NCBI GenBank assembly: GCA_013399695.1
Contig: VXAU01000765.1
Coordinates: 5,235 to 69,234, forward strand
Source of the DNA: Formicarius rufipectus
Taxonomy: Eukaryota; Chordata; Aves; Passeriformes; Formicariidae
Length of the DNA: 64,000 nucleotides
Direction: 5' to 3'
This document shows positions 48,895-61,658 of this stretch, in pieces (position 1 is the first letter of the stretch; each line of letters starts with the position of its first letter). The translations under genes were made by a program, and so were the position numbers. The notes beneath the pieces are model-generated. The model was not told the DNA's origin. It saw only the letters and a program-made list of their open reading frames with translations, and made no database searches.

Positions 48895-48993
48895 AAAAAA
48901 AAAACAAACAAACAAACCAAAACAAACAAACAAACAACCTCCCCAAAACCCAAACAAACAAACAAAAAAAAACCAAACCAACAAAACCAAACA
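48895..48993 (+). repeat. CAAA/CCAAA-rich low-complexity tract
   Basis: About 100 bases of AAAC units after an A-run, interrupted by CCTCCCC. Confidence 0.9.
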
Positions 48994-49010
48994 CATTGTT
49001 GCACTTCAGT

Positions 49011-49073
49011 TCTTGCAATTAAATTAAATTGCAATTTAATTAATTTAATTAATTTAATTTTAATCTTGCAATT
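49011..49073. repeat. TTAAT-rich palindromic AT repeat
   Basis: A perfect 20-bp palindrome at 49022-49041 (centre TTG|CAA) followed by TTAATTTAA units. TCTTGCAATT occurs on both sides, at 49011-49020 and 49064-49073, so the block looks like a local duplication with expansion. Confidence 0.85.
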
Positions 49074-49135
49074 TTATTGCTTCAGTTGTGTTTTTTTCCA
49101 GCCCTTTAAGAAGCATTTATTTTCTGTGTAGTATT

Positions 49136-49168
49136 AAAAAAACCAAACCAAAACAAAACCAAACAAAG
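49136..49168 (+). repeat. CCAAA-rich tract
   Basis: Short run of AACCAAA and ACAAAA units, plus-strand A/C-rich. Confidence 0.85.
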
Positions 49169-51469
49169 GAAAAGATCAGCTTCTGGCATCTCATGGTAAT
49201 TAGAAATTATCATGTCACCACTATAGGCAGAAATCTTTGAAGTACAGATTTTTGAGTTTTAAATCCCACATTGACCACTAGCTGCTGCCATTGCTGACAG
49301 AGGCACTAGACATGCACTGCAGGAATTTGTGTAGCTGTCAAAAGAAGAAACACAAGAAAAAGATTTTGTAGCTGCTGCAGAGAGACAGAGGACTGTGAAG
49401 CAACAGTTTAAAGTACCATGGAAGATGAAGGGACAGCAGTTACCTTCCCTGGCAATTTTCCTCTTTACCTTTGTGTTTAAGATATTGGAAAGCACTGGCA
49501 TAATCTTTCTTCCTCAATATGAGCTAAAGAAAGAGAAATCAGTTGTGGGGTCTTGAATTAGCCCCATTTTTCTGCTGCAGAAATAGCAGAAGGCCTTTGA
49601 ACACCCAACGTTATTGAATTTTAGCATATAAGCTTCATAACATTTAATTCTATGCATGGATTAATAGAACAGATATTGTGTTTCCCATGAGTCCTTGCAA
49701 AGCCAGTCCTTCCCTCTCACTTACAGTCAAACACCTTTCTAGTCTCCAATGTTCAAGCAAACTACACCCAGCATGCTCTGCACCTTTAAAAAAAAGACTT
49801 ATTTTTTCTCTCCTTTTGGAAGTCTGACTATGTCTTGCTGACAGAAGGTTCCCATCTCCCTTGTGGTGTAGGTTTGTCATCTTCCTCACTCCCCTCCTGC
49901 CTCATCCCAAAGAGAGGTACTGCCTTAACCCAGCTCTCTTTACGCACCAGGTGGACACGCAGCAACCTCCCTTTCCTTCCACAGGATGTTCCTCACCGTT
50001 CAGTGTTTCACTTCAGTAATGTCTGAGGCAAACTGGTAACCTTCATCTCTGTTACTCTCCAACATCTTTCTAACAGAATGTAATACACAGCAAACTGAAC
50101 AGACAAAGTGGTAATATCATCCATCATACCATCACGCCTTATTTGTGTAAAAAGCCCAAGCAAATAAATCCTTTGAGATACTTTCTTTCTACACACTCAC
50201 TGGAAGGTCTTCAGTGTTGGGTACAAAAGCTTGAGTTGGCACAAACGTCTAACTATGTAACTAATTCCACAATTTGCATCTCAGGTTTCTTTTTCTGATT
50301 GCAGCCATCTGGTGACACTGTAATTCACATTATTTGTTAGAGTGAGTTCCATTTTGTAATACCAGAACTCCTATGAGTGCTGTGCTCCCCATTCCACTTC
50401 CTTCTACCTATAACAGTAACAGCGGTTTTCTTCTTACTTTGTATGTCATGTTTCGTTACTACCTTGCAGATTCTGTGTACAAGGGTTGTGGACTCTTTGG
50501 AAATCAGCCAGTATACATGGCACAGTAAAATCATAGCCTGGCTGTTGTGACCTCAAAGGAGTATGAAAACAATATGCTTTTCAGAATTAAGTCTATCACT
50601 GTATTTATCTATATTTGTAGTTATTATATGGGGGAGTCTGGGTTAATGGCAAAGAAACATCAGCAATTTGTGATAAAAGGCAATCAGAGTTTTGGATGAT
50701 TAGAGGTACAGTTTCAAATTCCTTGGTTGTTTTATCTTTCTTCAATTGGATTTCTTTTTGTTTCAGAAAACTAGAAATCATATTTAAGATTAGGTAATTC
50801 AAGAAAACACAATTCCCTGTTGTTTTAGTTCAACTATCAGAGTAAAAAATAATGCAATCCTTCATTATTTTTGACACATATATTTCCATACAATGAAATC
50901 CATCACAATGTCATTATGGTGAAATGACGGAATACACTTATGATCATGAGGAAGGATTTCAGTGTGCTGGACAATGCACATACACACAGAAAAGAAAAAG
51001 AAAAAAAAGGACCGTCATGCCACTAAAATATTATGACTTTACAATGCTGTTATTTTGAAATGAGATACAATAGATGGACATGTTCTATAATTGAGACACT
51101 ATTGGTCAATGTGCTAGAAAATCATCTTCACAGTAGTTTTAATATCAGTAAGGATTTTTAGTTAGACATCACTTAAAAATAAAGTCTTAGGGATCATTTT
51201 AAATAGGATCACTAAATTAATTTCTATTCATCTGATATAAATCTGCTAGATCTTACATAAATACCCACACAAAGCATTTACTGATGCTATAATGGAATAA
51301 GAGATGAATTATTAAGTTCAAAGGTATTCTCTTTACCAAGAGGGAACATACCCTGATACACACAGTATCATATAAGTGCTAGAGGTGGTCAATGTAAGAT
51401 GTTATTCCAATGTGCTATTTCCTAGTATATAAATGGCTTATAGGTGGATGTTTTGCTGGGGGGAGGGGG

Positions 51470-51530
51470 GAAACAAACAACAACAACCAAACAAACAACA
51501 ACAAAAAGCAAACAAAAAAAATTAAAAAAG
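51470..51530 (+). repeat. CAAA/CAA-rich tract after a G-run
   Basis: A G-rich block (about 51460-51470) followed by AAACAAAC and CAACAA units ending in A-runs. Confidence 0.9.
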
Positions 51531-52108
51531 CGTGTTAATAAAGACAACAATTAAATGTTAAATCTGCTGACATGATTGTTGCTGAACAGCAATTTCAGGA
51601 TAATCAAGAGTTATTTCTTGACATTTCAGTCTGTCATTGTGTGTAAATTCAAATTTATTTTGGCTGAGCATTTAAAGAATGTATATGAAGGTATTTAGTG
51701 CAATAAATATTGATAAGCAGGATGATGATTTTTTCATAACTATTTAATTTCTTATTTTTTTATTTGGATTTAATGGATTAAGGAGTCATCTAAAAAGATT
51801 ATGTTTATTTTATTGTATTTCTGAATTCATCGGAAAAACATTATTTATCTATGTGTTTTTCATTCAACTTGTTCCAAAATTATATGCTTAAATTGCCTTC
51901 TCAAATGTTTCTTAAAACAATACGTTTGTACTGACTTTAAGAGATGTTGGAATAAATTGCTTCATTTTTAAGTATCCCATTTGTAAGTTAGTGACACACT
52001 GTTATGTGTAGAATTCAAGCTATTTTCTCTTCTGTTTCACTAACTTACTTGGATTGCCATCAGTAGCAGGACTGAAGCTGGAATTTTTTTTGTACTGTAT
52101 TATATATA

Positions 52109-52236
52109 TTAGCTCAAGTGTTTAGAATATGGTGCTAATAACACCACAGTGTTGATTCCATCCATGTGCAGGTCATCCACTTAAGAGTTGAACTTGATTG
52201 TCCTTGTGAGTTGCTTCCAACTCATAATATTCTGTA
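52109..52236 (+). mobile_element. tRNA-Ile-derived SINE with CR1-like 3' tail (TguSINE1-like)
   Basis: The head (about 52109-52175) matches tRNA-Ile(AAT) in order: a D-arm/A-box-like TTAGCTCA, the anticodon arm GGTGCTAATAACACC with anticodon AAT at about 52136-52138, a degraded T-arm/B-box (GTTGATTCC) and an acceptor-like GGTCA. The tail (about 52176-52236) reads TTAAGAGTTGAACTTGATTG..CCTTGTGAG..CTTCCAACTC, then AATATTCTGT, which is a CR1 3' end. A tRNA-Ile head on a CR1 tail is the known architecture of TguSINE1 from zebra finch. The first few tRNA bases are lost and the B box is damaged, so this copy is inactive. CR1 machinery would have mobilised it in trans. Confidence 0.8.
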
Positions 52237-55002
52237 AAATATGCTAGAGACAAATTGATTTTGTGATGCCAAAGTACTGTTTGTCGTGCTTGGGTAAAGC
52301 CATATAAAATTGTAAAAATGGCTACAAAATGTTGTGCTATGCATGTACTGGATATCTTGGTTCCTTCAGAATGTTTCATGTGTTCATCATATTATCCCAT
52401 TTATCCCTCCTCAGGGTTGCAGACAATGAGTTGTTCCAATGTACAACTAATGTTTATTTTGAACTTGAAGTGCCTTATTTTAAAATTTTCTATATGCATT
52501 CTCGATACATGCTACTGGCTCCAGTACAACTTGGTTCCTTGCAAGTAGATGCTGCACTACATGTTTCCTGCCAGTTACCAGGATCAATACTTCCACTTCC
52601 TTACACGATCTCATGGAAACATTTTCTGTTTTCAAAACCGATGATGAAAGACCTTCTGCAGTAGTCTTGCACACCAGTTGGTCTCATTCAAAATACTTCC
52701 ACTATTTTTAGGAGAAGATGACAGATTTCATCCCACTGCATAGGAGATGATTTGTTTATCTGTTTACTTTCAATGAAAAGTCATCATCTACTATTTGTGA
52801 AATAGACATTACATTATGGGCCAATAAGCCACATTTATGGGATAACAAATATTTGCTTTCTCCTTGTTATAGCATTTTGGAGACCTTTGGCCAAGTAATT
52901 TGGACAATAGGTACAATAATTCAGTTAAGGTTAACTATCAAGCAATATATACTAAAAGGTTACCTACATCCCAAACACCACTTCTAAAATTAAAACAATG
53001 TGTATACTTACACATTGACATCAGCATGAGCTGATAACTTTTTAAAATATATAAGATAAGAAATAGAGAATATGCAAACAATTCCAGAGACAAACACAGT
53101 ACTAAGAATCTCTTATGGCAGAATTGCATTTCTTCCTTCACTTTGGTTGGTTCCGAGACCAGAGCAAGAAACACAATGTTTTCAAGAGCTTCATCCACTC
53201 ATGCAGTCATGAAAATTGCATCAACAGGAAAGACCACCTGTGTGTCTGCTGATTTATACTTTTTCTGTATCATAAATGTTAATATAGAACATCTGGGACC
53301 CATACTAAAAGACTTACAGCACTTCTTTTGCTTCACACATTCAAAAGTTTACCACCTTTCCTGAGGCAAACAATATTTTGACCAAGAAAAGATTTAGTGT
53401 TAGATCAACGCTGGAGCACTCTTTGACTTTAGTCTCTTCTCAAAGATCTTCCACTGATCTGTGTCCACAGATCAAGCCAACTCATGACAACTATTTTTCT
53501 GTTGAAAAATAAAGGGATGACTGATGGATGAGAGAAGATGGGGCCTAGATAATGAGACCCATTCATACAAAACTACATATTTTAGAAGGAATTGCAAAGT
53601 ATTTTTCTGTATTTCAGACTTCTTAAATAACTTTATTCATCAACATCATCTCATAGTTTAAGGATTCTTTTGAGACTCTGTCCTTAGACAGGACAATCAA
53701 CGAACGTCTTTAATCTATTTAGATTGTCGTCTAAATTTAGAGGTATTCAGACACTATACTGTTTGGGGGCAAAGAGATGAAGTTATTAAACAAAGATAAC
53801 AGACAGATGGACCAACAGGAAGATGTTTGACTGTATCCGTGCTGCCATTAATTATATGTCATGCCAGGAAATGCTTGTGTCAGTGTCTGACAGAAACTTG
53901 CAAATTGTACTGTGCTCTGAAACTCCCTGATTTTAAGAGAACGCTAGCTAAATCTCAAGTTCAAAAATGCAAAACTTATTTCCCAAACTATTTAATTTTC
54001 ATTAATTGTTGGAGTAACTCACATGAGCACATTCTGAAATGGCACATTCACACATGTTGCGTTTTGCATACAATTTGAACCAGCTGGTGTACAATTTTTC
54101 TATTAAAATGGCAGTGGTTTTTAAAATCTGCTTCTCTTTCCATCATTATAAAGAAATAAAAAAATATATTTAAAAGCTAAAAAGAGCATTATGCCCAATC
54201 CCAAAGGAAGATGTGTCAGATCAGTGAAATTATACAGTAAGCCTTATGTGACAGAAATGCTGAGCAGCAGAATCAGTAAAAGGTGAAGTGGATTTTTATA
54301 ACTTTTTGAAAATGTATGGAATTCGTGTGTCAGACTGCATCTTGCCTCCTGTCTGCAGTCTGAGTTTTAATTTTCTTTCCCATTTAGGTAGAATGTGTTA
54401 CCCTGAAGTACAAAATTCTGAAACAAGACTGTACTCTCTTTACCATTGTAATAACCCATGTCCATCTCTGAACCACGTTTGTCAGACAACCTCATACATT
54501 CAGCATTGTAGGGAGAATTGATGACCTTCAGCCTCAGGAGTCCATACCTCTTTTACCTGATAAGCCAAAGCAGTAACTCATAAAGTTAAAAATGCTTTTC
54601 AGTGGCTGAAACACATAGCTTTATTCAGAACTAAATCACAGTATTATGTAAAAAGTAGACATAGAAGACAGAATGTCTAGCACAAGGTAACTGCATTAAA
54701 AAAGCCCAACTCTGTCCAGTCCTCATCTGAAACCCAATGGAAAATCCTCAACCCTGCTCATACCCTTTTTGCTGTCATTGTCCTCAGACTGTGATCATGT
54801 AGAGTGAGAAAGCAATGCAGAGGCATATTTTTTTTCAGTATCCAAATGAGCAACTTTCATGGAAAACAAGGATATGAGAGAAAGTGCTTGCAACAAAAGC
54901 TAAATTGAGTTGTTCTTTGGTTGGAAAAAAATGGCACGCAATTCTTCACTTCTCTGAGACTCCCTTAGTTGGGGAATGGAAACAATCTATGAAGGATGCC
55001 AA

Positions 55003-55020
55003 TTTTTTTTTTTTTTTTTT
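55003..55020 (+). repeat. poly(T) run
   Basis: Eighteen T in a row, with no retroelement recognised beside it on either strand. Confidence 0.9.
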
Positions 55021-58000
55021 CTGTTAAGAACAGACTGTGATATTTCCTACACGGACCATGTGTAAGGCTCAAAAGCAATAGAAATAGGGACAAACAAAGG
55101 CTGTGAAGTCTTCTGGCACTTTCCCTCCTCCGCTGCTAGTCAGAGGAAGTGTTTTATAGCCAAACACATCTGGGATCCAAGTGAATATATGTTCAATATT
55201 CAGTTTTTCAGGGAATAGCTGTTCAATATTCTGGTTTTCTTCTGGGATAAACTGGAAGAAAAGATTTCTTTTTCTTTTTTCTCCTTTCTTGGCCTTCAAT
55301 CCTTAGTCAGTCATGCACTTTTTTGTTTTTTATCTGAGAAACTATTCTTCAAAACCTACAGAGATCATGCACTTCAAAGCAGCTGGGAGCCTCAGCCAAT
55401 GCAGGGCACAGTCATCTGTTTAGACAGACTGCATCATGACTCGCAGATTAATTCAGGAGGCCTAGTTTTAATATCCAGTTTTCTAGAGAGTTTCTGGCAA
55501 AATACTGCTCTGTGCCTCAGTTTCCACAACTATTGAGAATAATGAGTTTTCATTGTATAGATGCAAAATGCAGATGAATTAGAATGTGAAAGCCATGGCA
55601 CTACCAGGTATCTAAAGTGAAGCTTTGTACAGTGACATGAGCATAGAATTTCATACATTGTAATGTCCAATACTAGATCAAGCTGGTGCTGACAAAATTG
55701 TTCCTGTGTTCTTGGATATGAAAGTATAATTAAGAACAGAAGCAATAAAAAAGTACTGGAGCAGAGCACAAAACCCTGTGTTAAAAATCAAGCTAGAAAC
55801 ACTTCTAGTTCTATCCAAAGCATTTTTTAAAAAAATTAATATAAAATTGAAAGCCAAAATTAATGATTTTACTGAAAAATCATGGTAATCACTAACAACC
55901 TGGAAAGAGAACAGGGGAATAAATCAGTTTGTCAGCCAGGTGTCCCTTAATATGTTTTCCTGAGGCCAAAGATGCATATGGCTTGGAGAAACCCATTTTG
56001 TCTGTAACCCAGCCTGCTGAAGCAGAACTGCAGTCCAAGTGGCAACAAGGTCATCAAAGGTTATTTGCCACTCTTTCCTAACAAGGTATTCAGACTTTCT
56101 GGCATTCATTTGTGGTATAAGTACTAATTCTGGCATCCCATATAACAGTTTGATATAAAAGATAGTTTCACCTGTGCTGAAATGCCTTGGCCATCTGTAC
56201 ACCTTTCTGACGGTCATTCCTTCTTCCTTGGAATAAACGCAACTGGCATGTGATTATGCATCCCTCCACCAACTACATCCTTTCAGGAGAGAAATATCAT
56301 TGAACCCTATCATCATACATGGAAGATATTTTCAACTCTCCCTTCATCCTGAAATCCATCCTCTAAAATACAAAAGTACAGCTGTAATGAAAGTACCTTT
56401 TAAAATCTCAGTGTTTGCTCTTAAAAAGTTAAATAAACAAATTAGTGACATAAACTTCAAATGACACTTCTGTATACAGATGAGCAGATTCCTGGTAACT
56501 GGTATGCTTTGTTACATTTAACTTTAGATCAGATTGGAAAGCTGCCACTGAAAAGTTAAGAAATGCCAAAATTAAAGTTGTCCAAACAACTTCAGTTCTG
56601 CTCCTATTTACATATGATAAAATAGTTAAACACATAACTGTGTAAATTTTTTTCCCCTCATAACCCCTTTATCTCTCCTCAGAAAAAGTTGAACATTCCC
56701 TTTTATCTCATTCAGTCTATGTGTGGCTCCAGGCACAATTTTTTTACTGTCCACTCAATATGTGAAGGCATATTGCGATTAAAATAAAAGTGGTAACCTT
56801 CTATAGCCAAGGTAATGTAAATATGTGGGTTTTTTTCAGAGTAATTCCAATTCCATGTAACTATTTTGTTAAATAGATTATCAACTTGCATACAGCTTTG
56901 AATGTTCATGTGTTTCAAGTTGAATTAAACAACACTGAAGAGCTAGATTCACAAAACCATCACAAAGAGCTAGAATCACAAAAAGATTAGGATGCACTCA
57001 CAGCTACCTTTTAAAGCAACCAGCACAAATCACTCCTTAACTACTGCTTAGTTTTATTGTGCTCACATCAAAGCCTGTATTTCATGAATTAAATTTCTCA
57101 GAGGTGGATACCACTTATTGGGCAAGTGGTGTAAACTGAAGAAAACAGGTAGTCTTGTACTGATGACCATTTCCAGATTTTCCATTGAACAAATAGGAAT
57201 TATTTTTATTCTTTTTTTTTTTTAAATAATAAAGAAAATAACATCCTGTGTGTGCAGTTTCCTCCTCAATGAAAGTGCATTTTCCATTCCACTTAAAACC
57301 TACAGTCAGTGCCCAGACTGTGACAGACTGAATCTGTCAGGAAGAATTATTTCTAAAACTAAGCAAATGGATTCAGTGCCATTTACTTAGGATCAGACAA
57401 AGTGATGCAAAACCTAAGAACGTTTGTGAATCCTCAGAAAGCTTTAGGAGCAGGAGAATGGGTGAGCAGAAGGAGATGAGATGTGATCATAGAATGTCCA
57501 CATGTGGTTTTTTATTTACTGTGCATGGATATTTAAGGTTTATATTTGGGTAAGCAAAACATTAGCTTTTAAAATACTTCTTGGTCATTCTTCTACTATT
57601 AGTACTAGAGTAACCCAAATTAACATACATATTAACCTACTTGCCACAGCAACCCTGAACAGTGAACATCAGTGAACTCCTGAGAAAAATTTGTCAACGA
57701 TTTATTGGAGAAAATACACAGATGTAAATGAAAGCAAATACTAATTTATATGCAGCACATTCTGTTGAGGATAGAAAGTTTATGGAACTGTAATTTTATG
57801 AAATTCTATTTTAATGAAAATTAAAATTGGCAACAGAATATCTTAGAGAACCAAGGGATTTTGATTCTCTTGTATAATCCTTTACACTTGATCTGTGAGT
57901 AACTGTTACATCTGTTCCTAATGCATATAACATGAAACCATGCTAGATTGGTTTAGTTAGGGCAGCCAAGGGCAAATGTGTCGCTCTCTTTAGACAAATA

Positions 58001-61000
58001 ATGTATCAACACCTGCTATCTAGCTGTACAAAGATGAGTACCTCAAAGCCCTGAGTTAGGACCCTGTGCTACCTCCAGGAGCACAGTTGGTTGCCCAGAA
58101 CAGTTTCATATAAACAGATGGACAGGACATTCTCAAGCAGAGCTTTAAGAACCAGTGTTCACAGTGAATTAGGCAGCCATGTCTGACTATAAGAAGACAA
58201 CCTCTTCCACTTTCAATTCACAGATACAAAAACTCTCACTAAGTCATTCATACACAAGCATCTTGTAAAATACTCCAACAGCTCTTGAAGGTATCCCTTT
58301 TTTATTCAACAGCATGTCGCTGGCATATGGAATGAAATCTGTCTTCTGTTCTCTGAGAATCTAGCCCATGCTTCCCAGCCTTTTGATACATACTCCATTG
58401 GCTGGCTGCAGAGTATTTCTTGGTATACTTATTTTACTTTTTTTTCTTTCTGTTCATTCCGTCCATTGGCACATGCAGTTGAAGACTGAGCATAAACAGG
58501 ACGAAGAAGAGAGTGCACAGGAATGAAGACATTCACTATCAGTTCCCATCATGTTTTAATAAACTAATCAGTGTGCTCACAGCACATTTTTCTGAACATA
58601 TCCCACAATGAAACAGTCAAAAAAATTTTCAAATTTGGAACTCTGGAGGTCTGAAATTTGAAGAAGGCACTTAAAGGGCAGTTCTCAAAGGGTCCACAGA
58701 CATTTGATAGATAGATGAGTATCAAGAACATTTAATTCATAAAAACTGGAAGGAAATGCAGGGTTAGGTCGCAAGAAACTGAACTGGATCTTGGACTTTG
58801 ACGATATACTAAGTGCCAAAGTATTTTTGTGGGGCCAAGTCCAAGCATTCAGCTATGCTGAGTTTATGCTTGTCACTGTTGAGAAAAAAAAAGGTAGCTT
58901 CCAAACTAACATTATACCTCCCTTATTCGTGGGAGCAGTAATGTGCCAAACCACCCACTGGCACAAATAAATCAAAAAATCAAAAGCTAGCAGGTGGAAT
59001 TATGGGTAAATGTCATGCAAATAAGGCTGATCAGAACTGGCTTTTCTTCTTTCCTCCAGAAAGAAAACAGAGTACTCTGTCCTCAAGGCTTTCTGGCTAA
59101 GAATCATACAAAATATAGTCAAGTGTCTATAATTGTTTACTATTAACTGGACTAGACTGTGCAAATCTTGCTTCTGTGGATGAATACTTATTCACAGTAG
59201 TCACTGAGTTTTTTGTTAGATTGTTCTGTGTTTGGGGTTGTCTGAGTATTTTTTCCCTACTATTGAAACTAGTGGCTTGCTTTCCTCAATCAGATTTTAT
59301 TAATATGAATAAAGACTGCAGTCAAGCCAAAAGCCATATTTTAGCTACTTGTAATTTTCTCTCATTCATGTCTTTTATGTTGGGAATGAACTTGATCTCA
59401 TTCCAGCCTCCAGCCATAAGCTAGGAGTTCAGAGAAGAAACCAGTCTCAAAAATGTCAAGCACAACATAAACATATGAAAGCACTTTTGTGTAAGACCCA
59501 TTCTTGTGGGTCAGAATCTCATGCAATCTGCATCTTCTAGATAAAGAGCCTGGCCCAGAAACAAAAGCTAAATATCACAGAATGGTTTCTTCTGGATTTT
59601 AGCCAATTTTTTAGGGAAACTGGTAATATAGGAAATCTGTCTTAAAGTGCCCAGATTTTAAAGGTGTTTGACTCTTTACTTATGAAAGGATGCTTGGTGG
59701 ATACAATATCATTTAGAACAAAAGAAGTTTTAAAGATTTTCCAGGTTAACTCTCAAACAATGGTNGTAGAAGCCCTTAGTTCTAATAGAGAAATGATATC
59801 AGGCTGTGATCTCTTATGCTTTGATTAAATAATGTAGCCTTGCCTACAGAGCTTCATGTCTATTCCAACAGTATATTCAAATACAGGCATATCAAAGACT
59901 TTTTCACCTTTCTTTACCCAAGGGATTGTATCATATCCTCTATGAAAAATAAAACACGTTGTGGAGGAATGTCTCCAGCTTTTTAGACTAAACAAGATTT
60001 AATTCCTCTAGTTAACTAGATTTAGTTGACTATCAATAAATAACTCTAATGATTTCTGCAGTCATCTGTGAAAATTTGGTCATCATTTTATTAAAACATA
60101 AACTATTCTTTTCCATCTTACAGAAACACTTTACCAATGCATTCTATGTCAAGACACTCTTTGCAATACTAGACATTATGATGACACAAGACAGACATGG
60201 TAAAGTCCTTGCAAAAGAATCAAACTGGCTAAAAGATCTTTTTTCACTTTCCACACAGTAAACAAAGTTTTCTCTCTTCTCTTCCTTTCTGTAGTGCCAC
60301 TGATAGATCATAACTGAGTCAGAACCATAGCAGTTATAGGAGCCAGCTGCTTTTGCTGCCTGAATTTGCAGATCATCCAAAAGACAGATGAGTGAGTCAA
60401 CTGATAGTTTTCAGTACACTTATACTGGTGATATATTAATCATTAATTAAATCTATGTAGATTACAACAGAGGCACGACCACTTTAGCTTACTTGTCCTG
60501 CTCTCTTTCTTTTGAAAGAGTAATTGAAGTCATGATAGCACACCTGAACGTAACAGTGAAATATTAGAAACTACCCAAATTGTAGAAGACCTCCATCTAA
60601 GTAAAATAATGCAATATTAAGAAGCAAAGAGTGAACTTCTTCAGCCAGAATGAAGCACTTTGTTCCTTGCTTGCTTGGAACTGTCCTTTTCTGGTCAAAT
60701 CAGTTTGTTTAGACTACTCAGAGCTCATATCTACCATTATAAAAGAAAATCAGAGGTGGTACAAACTGGCAAAATTCTGGCATTTATGTAAGATTTAGAA
60801 ACAGAATTTTGTTTTTCTAATTCCTTTTAAAGAGGACCAGTCACATGGAAGACTATTTTTCCTCTCTGTTTTTCATATGCTACTAAAATTGCAATCAGCA
60901 ACTTTTTAGTTTATTACCGAATCAAAACTGATTTCTTTTTTAAAGGATGCATTCTCTTTAAGGGAGCTTCGCACTAAAATACTGGATTGATTTAAGTTAT

Positions 61001-61626
61001 GGTGCAACATCATTATTGGTTTATTTCCTTCAGCAGTTTTCAAGTGCATGGAAATCTAAAATAATATAGGGAAATTAAGCCATACATCTTAAAATTCAGT
61101 TCATTACTCACAATATTTTCTTGTGTTCTTTTGTGCATTGTAAATGTCAATTAACTTCTTGTTGCTTTGAAATGTATGTGCTATTTTTGAAAAATACCAG
61201 AATTTTATAGTAGCTTGTCAGCAGTAATTGCCAAAAATTGTGAGACAATACTAATGTGCCTCCCATTCCTCTTTAGCACCAAAATAAACAAAAATAGCAA
61301 GACCAACTGAGTAGATGAAAAACTACAAAACCTTCTGAAAACAATGGGAGGCAGCAGGATTCCAGAATGCACTTGGTTTCAGCCAAGAATATAGTTTCCT
61401 TTTTTTGCAGAAAGAAATCTGGTAACAAGTCAGAGTACAATGAAAAAAACTGGGAAATGGTGCAACAGACCTCCCATGTGGATCACAGTGCATAGCCCAA
61501 ATGGAGAACAACAACATTAAACATATTCAGAACCACATGAAAGGGAAAATTTTGCATCCAAATGACATCTCTTCATGATGAATTTGATCACCTGTAAAAT
61601 GAGCAATCATTCTTGTCAATTTGAAG

Positions 61627-61658
61627 AGAAGGAAAAAAAAAAAAAAAAGAAAAAAAAG
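61627..61658 (+). repeat. A-rich/poly(A) run
   Basis: Sixteen-base A run, a G, then a further A run. No upstream retroposed sequence recognised. Confidence 0.9.

Larger units (their letters stand above)
48733..52108. other. unique DNA with several CAAA-rich tracts
   Basis: No gene recognised. Simple-sequence tracts are listed separately. Open frames at 49259-50196 are short, on both strands and without domains. Confidence 0.5.

Noticed and set aside
52109..52175. A genuine tRNA-Ile gene
   Set aside because: The acceptor stem 5' half is missing, the B box is damaged, and the sequence continues into a CR1 tail, so it is a SINE head.
59570..59610. ATCACAGAATGGTTT resembling the reverse of a CR1 end
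   Set aside because: Similarity stops after about 15 bases.
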